Source of the DNA: Desulfobulbaceae bacterium
GTDB taxonomy: Bacteria; Desulfobacterota; Desulfobulbia; Desulfobulbales; Desulfocapsaceae
DNA: 40,476 bases
Reading direction: 5' to 3'
Assembly: GCA_020049575.1 (NCBI GenBank)
Contig: JAIFKM010000140.1
Span: 1 to 40,476 of the forward strand
Notes under the pieces: model-generated
What the model saw: the letters and a program-made list of their open reading frames with translations, nothing else
Database searches by the model: none
What the model was told of the DNA's origin: nothing
Part shown: positions 25,627 to 32,892 of the stretch, piece by piece
Numbering within the stretch: position 1 is the first letter of the stretch
Layout of the letters: every line of letters starts with the position of its first letter
Translations under genes and position numbers: made by a program

Positions 25627-26421
25627 TTATGGGTGTGAATGAGCGACCTGATGGCAGGCCGGGTGTTCTTCCTGCGGTATGACGAGAGGATAACCATTGA
25701 TGTGGTGAATTTCCACCGGCAGACCGTATACCGATTCTATCATGGTTGCGGTTATCTGGCTGGTTCGGCCGTAACTGTGCACCTCGCCCTCTTTGAGCAT
25801 CAGGACGGAGTCAGCATAGCGCATCGCTCTGTTCAGGTCGTGCATCGTCATCACGGCGGCGATCTGGTGTTCATCAATGACCCGGCGCAGCAACTGCATG
25901 ATTTCCACCTGGTTTCTGAGGTCCAGGGAACTGGTAGGTTCATCGAGCAGCAGGAGTCGCGGTTCCTGGACGAGGGCCCGGGCAATGCAGACTTTCTGCA
26001 GTTCGCCGCCGCTGAGTTGGTCGATGAACCGAAGGGAGGTATTTTCGAGATGGAGATGGCGGATGGCGGAATCGACGATCTGCAGGTCGCGCTCAGATGT
26101 CTGCCAGCGGATATGCGGTTTGCGGCCCATCAGCACGGCGTCGAAGACGGTGAGGCGGGCGGTCTCGATCTTCTGGGCGACATAGCCGATGCGGGTGGCG
26201 ATATCGGCCGGCGGCATCCGCAGGACGTCGAGGCCTTCGACCAGCACAGCCCCTTCCCGGGGACGGTGGATGGCGTTGATGCATTTGAGCAGGGTGGTTT
26301 TGCCGACCCCGTTTGGGCCGAGAATGGCCAGTAATTCCCCGGGTTGCACAGAAAAATCGATATCCCGCAGGATGTCAACGCCATTATAGGCAAAATGCAG
26401 ATGGCGGGTATCGAGAATCAT
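25627..26421 (-). CDS. ABC transporter ATP-binding protein (FecE/BtuD type)
   Basis: A 264-residue ATPase with Walker A GPNGVGKT (34-41), Q-loop YVAQK, signature LSGGELQKV and Walker B LLLLDEPTSSLD followed by the H-loop MTMHD. Sequence and partners place it in the iron-siderophore/cobalamin/heme importer class. Its ATG overlaps the permease stop by four bases (ATGA), so the two are translationally coupled. The C-terminal tail is rich in His (HHINGYPLV, CHQVAHSHP), which may bind metal; that is inference. Confidence 0.95.
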   Translation of the reverse strand: MILDTRHLHFAYNGVDILRDIDFSVQPGELLAILGPNGVGKTTLLKCINAIHRPREGAVLVEGLDVLRMPPADIATRIGYVAQKIETARLTVFDAVLMGRKPHIRWQTSERDLQIVDSAIRHLHLENTSLRFIDQLSGGELQKVCIARALVQEPRLLLLDEPTSSLDLRNQVEIMQLLRRVIDEHQIAAVMTMHDLNRAMRYADSVLMLKEGEVHSYGRTSQITATMIESVYGLPVEIHHINGYPLVIPQEEHPACHQVAHSHP

Positions 26422-27488
26422 CGGCGGCCTCCGCGTATGATCAGAAAAAGGAAAACCGGTGCGCCCATGAAGGCGGTCAGCACTGAAACCGGCAGGACAT
26501 GGGGGGCAAGCATCAGGCGGGCGGCGGTGTCCGAGACCAGCAGCAGCAGAGCGCCGCCGAGAACTGCTGCAGGCAGGAGAAAGCGATGGTCGGAACCGAC
26601 GATTCGACGAACCATATGCGGCACCACCAGGCCAACAAAACCGATGATGCCGAGAAAGCTGATGATCACCGCGGTCAGTATCGAGGCCAGCATCATGCCG
26701 ACCATCCGCACCCTTTCGACGCGTACGCCCAGCCCCTTGGCGGTCTCGTCACCGGCGTCGATGGCGTTGTAGTTCCAGCTGTTAGCGAAAAAGAAGGATG
26801 CTATGGCCAGGGTTGTTGCCGCCATATAGCCGAGTTCCTGCCAGGTGGCCCTGGCAGTATCCCCGAAGGTCCAGAAAACCATAGCGGCGAGTTGCACGTC
26901 GTCGGCGAAGAACTGCAGAAACATTGTGCCGGCGGTGAAGAAGGCGCCCAGGGCAACACCGGTCAGGACCATGACCTCGGGCGTTGCCCCCCGCAGTCGT
27001 GCGATAGCGACGATGACGGCGGATGTGGCGATACTGAAGAGAAAGGCCGAGGCCGTAGTCAGATAGGGATTGGTGATCTGTACGGCGCCGACCGCGTTGG
27101 AGGTCATGATGCCGCCGCCGAGGATCATCACCGACAGGGCAGCACCGAAGGCCGCTGCATGGGAGATGCCAAGGGTAAAGGGTGAGCCGAGGGGATTGCG
27201 CAGGATAGACTGCATGGCCGCCCCGGCCACCGCCAGCCCAGCCCCGGCCACCATGCTGGACAGGGCCTGGGGGAGACGGATATTCCAGATAATGGTCTCG
27301 ATCTGTCTGGTGGTTTCAAGGCCGGCAAGGGTCTTTACGACCTGGAGAAGTGGAATCCGGGCCGCGCCGAGAGAGACGGCAACGACCAAGGCCATTGTCA
27401 GCATCAGCACGAGGCTAACGAGAAATGCCGATTTTCGTCCGATATATCGTCGGTATTCCGCGGGTATCTGACCTCCGTGAAAATGCAT
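26418..27488 (-). CDS. FecCD family ABC transporter permease
   Basis: A 356-residue membrane protein of the FecCD/BtuC family. It has about ten hydrophobic segments, the first at residues 25-45 (AFLVSLVLMLTMALVVAVSL), and the family signatures IIWNIRLPQALSSMVAGAGLAVAG, NPLGSPFTLGISHAAAFGAAL and the ATPase-coupling loop IGFVGLVVPHMVRRIVGSDHR near the C-terminus. It forms the translocation channel for a metal chelate or corrinoid. It starts 2 bases after the binding-protein stop. Confidence 0.95.
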   Translation of the reverse strand: MHFHGGQIPAEYRRYIGRKSAFLVSLVLMLTMALVVAVSLGAARIPLLQVVKTLAGLETTRQIETIIWNIRLPQALSSMVAGAGLAVAGAAMQSILRNPLGSPFTLGISHAAAFGAALSVMILGGGIMTSNAVGAVQITNPYLTTASAFLFSIATSAVIVAIARLRGATPEVMVLTGVALGAFFTAGTMFLQFFADDVQLAAMVFWTFGDTARATWQELGYMAATTLAIASFFFANSWNYNAIDAGDETAKGLGVRVERVRMVGMMLASILTAVIISFLGIIGFVGLVVPHMVRRIVGSDHRFLLPAAVLGGALLLLVSDTAARLMLAPHVLPVSVLTAFMGAPVFLFLIIRGGRR

Positions 27489-27489
27489 A

Positions 27490-28599
27490 TCAGTTGAGTC
27501 GTACAGGCTGGTAGGCCATTCCCTTAAACAGGCTGTTCATTTTCTTGAAGACCGGTTTGCCGATCATGAAGGTATAGATCTCGTCGGCCTTGGCCGCCGG
27601 CTCGATGTCGCTGAAACGATTGGGATAGAGCATTTTCCCCAGAGCATATGCGTTGGCGAAGATCGACTCGAAATTCTGGTTGTACCAGTTGTACGGCAGC
27701 AGGCCATAGACCTTGCCGGTTTTGACGGCGGAGAGGGTCTGGTAAGACGGGTCGGTCTTCAACTCATAAAGGCCTCCGGCTTCATCGCCGAGCTGCAGGG
27801 TCGAGAGATCAAGGAAGAGGTAATCGGGATTCCATTCGACGATCTTCTCTTTGGCGACATCGGTACTGGTGATCTCCTTGGCATTGGGGTTTGCGCCGTC
27901 GGCTAGGTTGCGGGCATTGATGAAACGAAATGGCGGATAGCTGGGTTCCGTCGACTGAAAGCCATGCGGGCCAGCATAGGCCACGCCGCCGAGGAAGACG
28001 GAGGGGCGGTCTTTCTCTGGGATATCAGCCGTCCGCTTTTTCAGGTCGGCGATAGCAGTATCAAAAAACGATCGCAGGTCTTCGGCCCTTTGGGTCTTGC
28101 CGAGAACCTTTGCCATGATGCGCAGTGAATCATCGAGATCCTGCCTGAATTTGCCAAGATTGCCGTATTTCAAGGCAACCACTGGAATGCCAGTCTTCTT
28201 TTGCAGATCGACGGGATCCATGCCAACCGTTCCCTTGCCTGTACCGACGAGCTTGAAAATCACCTCCGGGGCCGGGTCAAGGGTCATTATCAGCTCAGGA
28301 TTGTCCTTGCCGCGAAACTCGCCGAAGATCGGCAGTGACTTGAACTGCGGATTGGCTATGGCGTATGGTCGGGCATCGAACTGACGGCGCCTGCCCTCGA
28401 TATCGTCGACGGCCACCACCAGGTTCTGACCCTGCAGGTATGTGAGCAGGCGAAGGCAGCCGGAACCAGAACAGATGACCCGCGTCACGGTATCGGGGAT
28501 GGTGACCTTTCTGTTCAAGGCATCAGTGATTTCTCGAGCAGTGGCATGGCCTGCCGAGGCAATCACGAGACAGACCGAAAGTACCATGAATACACGCAT
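27490..28599 (-). CDS. ABC transporter substrate-binding protein (iron/chelate type)
   Basis: From the ATG at 28599 the protein has 369 residues and a classical signal peptide (MRVFMVLSVCLVIASAGHATA). The TroA/BtuF-like two-lobe fold starts with REITDALNRKVTIPDTVTRVICSG. The segment SGSGCLRLLTYLQG and the second-lobe WNPDYLFLDLS match the iron-complex binding-protein family. AGGAG sits six bases before the ATG. As first gene of the SBP-permease-ATPase-FmdE operon it delivers the ligand. The ligand cannot be read from sequence; candidates are an iron chelate, corrinoid, molybdate/tungstate or nickel complex. Confidence 0.92.
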   Translation of the reverse strand: MRVFMVLSVCLVIASAGHATAREITDALNRKVTIPDTVTRVICSGSGCLRLLTYLQGQNLVVAVDDIEGRRRQFDARPYAIANPQFKSLPIFGEFRGKDNPELIMTLDPAPEVIFKLVGTGKGTVGMDPVDLQKKTGIPVVALKYGNLGKFRQDLDDSLRIMAKVLGKTQRAEDLRSFFDTAIADLKKRTADIPEKDRPSVFLGGVAYAGPHGFQSTEPSYPPFRFINARNLADGANPNAKEITSTDVAKEKIVEWNPDYLFLDLSTLQLGDEAGGLYELKTDPSYQTLSAVKTGKVYGLLPYNWYNQNFESIFANAYALGKMLYPNRFSDIEPAAKADEIYTFMIGKPVFKKMNSLFKGMAYQPVRLN

Positions 28600-28628
28600 G
28601 ATGATCTCCTGCAGGAAGGTGAATGGTG

Positions 28629-28727
28629 GTAATACTATTTGGAAAATTTTATTATGTGTAAAAACAATTAACCTGTGATCGGGAAAACTGTCAAATGAAA
28701 AGATTATGAATGTTAGAATAGTATTAC
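28629..28727 (-). promoter_or_regulatory. ABC operon promoter flanked by an 11-bp inverted repeat
   Basis: On the minus strand TTGACA (28689-28694) is followed after 17 bases by TTAATT (28666-28671, 3 of 6 for the -10). Perfect 11-base inverted repeats GTAATACTATT (28629-28639) and AATAGTATTAC (28717-28727) flank it, 77 bases apart. The start site would be about 60 bases before the substrate-binding-protein gene. The repeats could be binding sites for a metal regulator. No known riboswitch was recognised. Confidence 0.4.
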
Positions 28728-28792
28728 GAGTGGTGCGTTCAAAATAACGTTGGGGGCTTATTCGCTGGGGGATATGGTCCAAGAGAACTTCC

Positions 28793-28831
28793 CCCAAGAG
28801 ATGAGGCCGGAAATTGGCAGAGCCTCTTGGG
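28793..28831 (-). terminator. Hairpin after rsmI
   Basis: CCCAAGAG (28793-28800) pairs with CTCTTGGG (28824-28831), with a bulged extension, about 45 bases past the rsmI stop. No T-run; weak candidate terminator. Confidence 0.35.
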
Positions 28832-28874
28832 CAGTCTAGTAAGAGTTGATGCGGGAGAAATAAAAGAACAGAAT

Positions 28875-29732
28875 TCAGTCTTTATGCTGCCAGAGTTCCA
28901 GAGCCTGCTGGTAGATCTGGGAGCGAGATAGACCGAGGTCGGAAGCCAGTTTGCGGCAGGCGTCCTTGAGTGAGAGGCCGGAGTGATCACGATACCAGAG
29001 CAGTAGTTCTTCAAGGTTGTCACCCTCAGCCTGGTTCTTGATACCTGGACAGATGATGACCACCGATTCGCCCTTGTTCCTGCGGCTACCGGCTAAAGTC
29101 AGGAGTTCGCTCAGGTTTCCGCCCTGCAGTTCCTCGTAGGATTTGGTCAGTTCCCTGGCCCAGAAGGCTCGTCGTTCACCGAGGACGGCCAGGGCATCCG
29201 CCAGCAGGCCTTCCATGCGATTGGGCGATTCGTAGACGACCAGGGGATGTTCTGAATCGGCAAGAGATGCCAGCAGCTTCTGGCGTTGACCCTTCTGGGA
29301 GGGTAGGAAGCCGAGAAAGATAAAGGTGCCCTCGGTCAGGCCCGCCGCTGACAAGGCCGTGGTAAGGGCAGATGGACCAGGGATCGGCACGACCGCAATG
29401 CCGGCCTGTCGGGCCAAGCGGACCAGGATGGCGCCTGGATCGGAGATGCCGGGGGTGCCGGCGTCACTGATCAGGGCAATGTTTTCGCCTTCCTGCAGGC
29501 GGAGGACGAGCTCATGAGCCCGCTCGGTCTCCTTCTCGCGATAATAGCTGATCAAGCGTGTATGGATGCCGAAATGATTAAGGAGCTTCTGGCTGTGCCG
29601 GGTATCTTCGGCGGCGATGAGATCGACCTCCTTGAGGGTTCGCAGAGCCCGGAGGGTGATGTCCTCAAGGTTGCCGATTGGGGTGGCAACGACATAGAGT
29701 GTGCCGCATCTGCTGTTTTCAGGTCGGGTCAT
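28875..29732 (-). CDS. rsmI: 16S rRNA (cytidine-2'-O)-methyltransferase RsmI
   Basis: A 285-residue tetrapyrrole-methylase-fold enzyme. Signatures: LYVVATPIGNLEDITLRAL at the N-terminus, AAEDTRHSQKLLNHF, LISDAGTPGISDPG, and the VPIPGPSALTTALSAAGL segment, all typical of RsmI. It methylates the ribose of C1402 in 16S rRNA using S-adenosylmethionine. The C-terminal helical part (SLKDACRKLASDLGLSRS...) is the usual RsmI tail. It stands alone on the minus strand, divergent from the arsR-like gene. Confidence 0.95.
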   Translation of the reverse strand: MTRPENSRCGTLYVVATPIGNLEDITLRALRTLKEVDLIAAEDTRHSQKLLNHFGIHTRLISYYREKETERAHELVLRLQEGENIALISDAGTPGISDPGAILVRLARQAGIAVVPIPGPSALTTALSAAGLTEGTFIFLGFLPSQKGQRQKLLASLADSEHPLVVYESPNRMEGLLADALAVLGERRAFWARELTKSYEELQGGNLSELLTLAGSRRNKGESVVIICPGIKNQAEGDNLEELLLWYRDHSGLSLKDACRKLASDLGLSRSQIYQQALELWQHKD

Positions 29733-29819
29733 GGGGATGGGGGCTGATTGAGGTTGAATCTGGGTATGAACAGAGAAAAAGCATTATGCTCAATTCACCG
29801 GCAAAATGCATCTGCTTTG

Positions 29820-29870
29820 TTGACAATCCGGCCAGTTCGTATAGTATATGATCAGATACTCATATATAAT
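29820..29870 (+). promoter_or_regulatory. Promoter and operator-like palindrome upstream of arsR
   Basis: TTGACA (29820-29825) is followed after 16 bases by TAGTAT (29842-29847). Overlapping and just downstream is the perfect inverted repeat TATATGA (29845-29851) / TCATATA (29860-29866) with 8 bases between, the AT-rich form typical of ArsR/SmtB operators. A TATAAT also occurs at 29865-29870. Autorepression of the repressor-permease unit is inferred. Confidence 0.65.
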
Positions 29871-29894
29871 CCGGCCACACACTAAGAGGAAAAC

Positions 29895-30251
29895 ATGGAG
29901 CAGGATAATTGCGGCAGCAGAATCATCCATCTGGAAAAAGTCGTCGGGGCTCGGGGAAGGGCCTTGCCGGCCGCTGAAGTTGAGGCGATCAGTCAGCTGT
30001 TCAAAGCCTTCGCCGATCCGAGCCGTTTACGCATTCTCCATGCCCTGCGGGTCGAAGAGATGTGTGTATGTGATCTCTCAGCCTTGCTCGAGATCTCCGA
30101 GTCAGCGGTCAGCCATCAGCTCAGGCTACTGCGCACTCTTCGTCTTGTGACCAACAGGCGCGACGGGACTGTACTCTATTATCGTCTGCTTGATGCCCAT
30201 GTCACTGAGTTGCTTGATCTCGCCCTGCTGCATCTGCGTGAAGAAAAATAG
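29895..30251 (+). CDS. ArsR/SmtB family metal-sensing repressor
   Basis: A 118-residue winged-helix repressor. The HTH spans FKAFADPSRLRILHAL to SESAVSHQLRLLRTLRLV, followed by the wing RRDGTVLYYRL. Two cysteines lie in MCVCDL (C57, C59), the same place as the ELCVCDL metal site of the alpha3/alpha3N sensors (ArsR, CadC), and Cys6 could be the third, N-terminal ligand. Such sensors leave DNA when soft metals bind; Cd, Pb, Zn, Cu, or As(III)/Sb(III) are possible. AGAGGA precedes the ATG by four bases. It sits 56 bases upstream of the efflux permease and is almost surely its regulator. Confidence 0.93.
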   Translation: MEQDNCGSRIIHLEKVVGARGRALPAAEVEAISQLFKAFADPSRLRILHALRVEEMCVCDLSALLEISESAVSHQLRLLRTLRLVTNRRDGTVLYYRLLDAHVTELLDLALLHLREEK

Positions 30252-30254
30252 GCA

Positions 30255-30291
30255 TGGCGCCCGCTGGTGAGCTGGTAGACACGGTTTAAGA
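30255..30291 (+). other. tRNA-Leu 5'-half-like sequence
   Basis: The arsR-permease gap contains GCCCGCTGGTGAGCTGGTAG then ACACGGTTTAAG, which resembles the acceptor strand, D-arm and start of the anticodon stem of tRNA-Leu genes. No 3' half follows, so no functional tRNA is present. It could be a remnant of an integration or recombination event, or chance. Confidence 0.35.
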
Positions 30292-30307
30292 AAAATTGAG
30301 GAAGACC

Positions 30308-31498
30308 ATGATGGCGACTCTATTCACCTTTGCTTTTCAGATATTCGCCGAGGCCTGGGAGATCCTGCTGGACTCTTCGGTGTACATACTCTTTGGTATT
30401 TTCATGGCAGGGCTCCTCAAAGTTGTTCTGAACCCGAACACTGTTGCCCGCCATCTTGGTCGGGGCCGCTTTCTCTCGGTCCTCAAGGCCGCCTTCTTCG
30501 GCGTGCCCCTCCCTCTCTGATCTTGTGGTGTGCTGCCGGCGGCAGCAGCATTGCAAAAGCAGGGGGCCAACAAAGGGGCGACAACTGCCTTTCTCATTTC
30601 CACCCCTGAATCCGGCGTGGATTCAATCGTCGTGACCTATGCCCTGCTGGATCCGATCATGACCGTGGTGCGGCCGATTGCCGCCTTTGTCACCGCCATC
30701 AGCGCCGGTTTTCTCGAAAATATCCTGCACTGGCCCAAAGATAGCCGGGCCATTGAGGTTGATCGGAGCTGCCCCGTCGACAGGTGCTGTGACGGAATCG
30801 ACTGTCCGGAAGAAATACACAGAAATCACCATCGGCCTCTGGAAAAATTGAGCGCTGGCCTGCGTTTTGCCGCAACCGAGGTCTGGGGGGACATTGCCGG
30901 CTGGTTTTTCCTCGGTCTGCTCCTGGCGGGTCTGATTACCGTCGTCATTCCCGATAATCTCATGGCGATCTGGCTGGGGGGCGGCATGGGCTCGATGTTG
31001 CTCATGCTCGTCATCGGTATTCCCCTCTATATCTGTGCCACAGCCTCCACCCCGATTGCCGCCGCCTTGATCCTCAAGGGTGTCAGTCCCGGGGCTGCGC
31101 TGGTTTTCCTGCTGGTGGGGCCGGCCACCAATATCACCTCCCTGTCGGTGCTGTTTGGCATCCTTGGCAGATGGGGAACTGCCCGCTATCTTCTTGTCCT
31201 CTCTATCTCTGCTGTCTTCTTCGGACTTGCTGTGGACCAGCTCTACCAGATTCTGCACATCTCGCCGAAGGCAGTCATCGGTGAGGCCGCAGAGCTGATA
31301 CCGGAATGGTTGAAGTATGTTGGCGTAATGATTCTGCTGGTTCTTTCCATCAAACCTCTTACTGCCGGATTGCGGAGAAAAACACCAACCGCTTCGAATA
31401 CTCATTTTCAAAGCGGCTTCCCAACACTGCCGCAGGCCGAATCAAAAGGGAACGAACAAAAAACATGTTTGCCAACCTGTGGCTGCGGGCATGATTAA
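30308..31498 (+). CDS. SO_0444-type metal efflux permease, candidate selenoprotein (in-frame TGA)
   Basis: Read through the TGA at 30518-30520, this is a 396-residue membrane protein of the SO_0444 Cu/Zn efflux (DUF318-like permease) family. Residues 60-80 read AAFFGVPLPL-U-SCGVLPAAAA; homologs as I recall them have PLPLCSCGV, so the TGA replaces the first Cys of a Cys-x-Cys pair (U71-S72-C73). Both sides stay in the same frame and all later hallmarks are intact: QKQGANKGATTAFLISTPES, a second GIPLYICATASTP repeat and GPATNITSLSVLFG. Two soluble Cys/His-rich parts, SCPVDRCCDGIDCPEEIHRNHH (about 155-178) and the C-terminal CLPTCGCGHD, suit a metal exporter. No ribosome site supports a separate start after the TGA. 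A hairpin with a G-rich loop begins 10 bases past it. A nonsense mutation is the alternative. GAGGAAG precedes the ATG at 30308. Confidence 0.8.
30518..30547 (+). promoter_or_regulatory. Candidate bacterial SECIS: TGA plus downstream hairpin
   Basis: After the TGA (30518-30520), TGCTGCC (30531-30537) pairs perfectly with GGCAGCA (30541-30547) around loop GGC (30538-30540). The loop starts 18 bases after the TGA and begins with GG, within the spacing and loop preference known for bacterial SECIS elements. The same bases encode Leu-Pro-Ala-Ala-Ala, so the hairpin could arise from codon choice. Confidence 0.5.
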
Positions 31499-31610
31499 AT
31501 GCGCCGAGGAGTATCAACGGCACATTGCCATTTGTAAAATCGTTCCCGAAAATGTATGAAGAAAGAATCGATTGGCAGCTTACCTCCACAACCCTTCACT
31601 GGATAAGACG

Positions 31611-32741
31611 ATGAACAAACATATTGGCATATTAACGGCTGGCGGCGACAGTCCGGGATTAAATGCGGCTATTCGGGCGATCGGCAAGACGGCCCTGGGC
31701 ACTGGCAGGATTGATATTGTCGGCTTCCGCGATGGCTTTCGCGGGCTCATGGAGAACCGCACCATGCGGCTCGACCGGGAAGAACTCTCATCAATCCTGA
31801 CGCTTGGTGGCACCATCCTTGGAACCAGCAGGGATAAGCCCAATCGTATGCCGGTGGGAGGTGAGGTGATGGATATGACCAAGGTGATCTGTGAAAATTA
31901 TCATCGCCACAATCTCGATGCTCTCGTTTGTATTGGTGGCGGAGGAACCCAGAAAAACGCCTATCTACTTGCCCAGTGCGGTCTCAATATCATTACTCTG
32001 CCGAAGACCATCGACAATGACGTGGCCATGACCGATCTCACATTCGGCTTTCATACCGCCATGGAGATTGCCACCCAGGCCATCGATCGCCTGCATTCCA
32101 CGGCCCACAGCCATCATCGTATCATCGTCATCGAGGTGATGGGTCATAAAGCCGGCTGGCTGGCCCTTGGCGCGGGATTGGCGAGTGGAGCCGATGTCAT
32201 TTTGATTCCCGAGATACCCTACAATCCGGTGAAGGTGGCCCAGGCCATTCGCCAGCGCCAGCAGCGGGGCACCAATTTCAGTATTGTGGTGGTGGCGGAA
32301 GGAGCCCTTTCAGTCGAAGATAATAAAAAATACGTGACCTTAAAGAAGAAAAAGACCAAGGCGCGCGAGGATAAAGATGCCAAAACCGAGAAAAAAGCCA
32401 GCGAGGCCTTACGTGACTTTGATCTCTATCGCAGCAATAATACGCTCAAACTCAGCCGCCAACTGGAGGAGATGACCGGGCTCGAATCGCGCATCACTAT
32501 CCTTGGTCATCTGCAGCGCGGCGGCACACCGACGGCAGCTGACCGGGTTTTGGCGACGCGGTTGGGCAGCGCCTGTGTTGACTATATCGAGCAGGGGGTA
32601 AAGGGAGCGATGATTGCAGTGAAGGGAGAGAGTACAGCGGTCATTCCCCTCGAGGAGGTCGTCAATAAACGATCGGTCGTGCCTCTTGATCACAGTTGGT
32701 TGAGCAGTGCCAGGAACGTCGGAACCTGTCTGGGCGACTGA
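31611..32741 (+). CDS. Phosphofructokinase (group III-like, ATP or PPi)
   Basis: From the ATG at 31611 ([20 protein letters not shown]) the protein has 376 residues of the PFK family. Signatures: IGGGGTQKN (108-116), [33 protein letters not shown]-like EVMGHKAG, and [14 protein letters not shown]. The Lys in PKTIDND is the mark of pyrophosphate-using enzymes, while the Gly two positions after GG is the ATP-type residue. The Asp of the usual GGDG motif is Gly. A Lys/Glu-rich insert ([18 protein letters not shown], about 248-265) is unusual. It phosphorylates fructose 6-phosphate; the phosphoryl donor cannot be told. A strong terminator follows. Confidence 0.93.
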   Translation: MNKHIGILTAGGDSPGLNAAIRAIGKTALGTGRIDIVGFRDGFRGLMENRTMRLDREELSSILTLGGTILGTSRDKPNRMPVGGEVMDMTKVICENYHRHNLDALVCIGGGGTQKNAYLLAQCGLNIITLPKTIDNDVAMTDLTFGFHTAMEIATQAIDRLHSTAHSHHRIIVIEVMGHKAGWLALGAGLASGADVILIPEIPYNPVKVAQAIRQRQQRGTNFSIVVVAEGALSVEDNKKYVTLKKKKTKAREDKDAKTEKKASEALRDFDLYRSNNTLKLSRQLEEMTGLESRITILGHLQRGGTPTAADRVLATRLGSACVDYIEQGVKGAMIAVKGESTAVIPLEEVVNKRSVVPLDHSWLSSARNVGTCLGD

Positions 32742-32833
32742 GAGAGAAATACGGAGTTATCTGATAATCGGCAGATCTTTTGGCAACTGCTCCTTTGCCT
32801 GAAAACGGTAGAAAAGAGGATGTTTTGAAGAAG

Positions 32834-32864
32834 CGGCAATCCCCATGGATTGCCGTTTTTTTTT
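32834..32864 (+). terminator. Rho-independent terminator after the phosphofructokinase gene
   Basis: Stem CGGCAATCC/GGATTGCCG (32834-32842 with 32847-32855), 4-base loop, followed by nine T. The clearest plus-strand terminator in the window. Confidence 0.95.
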
Positions 32865-32892
32865 GTGGATTAAACAGTCCGCCTGTCCTTCC

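Noticed and set aside
28600-28870. Cobalamin or molybdenum cofactor riboswitch ahead of the ABC operon
   Set aside because: No B12-box or other conserved riboswitch core was found on the minus strand in this leader.
30530-31498. A separate gene starting at the GTG after the in-frame TGA
   Set aside because: There is no ribosome site before 30530, and the protein would begin inside a conserved motif of the family; it is the continuation of the upstream frame.
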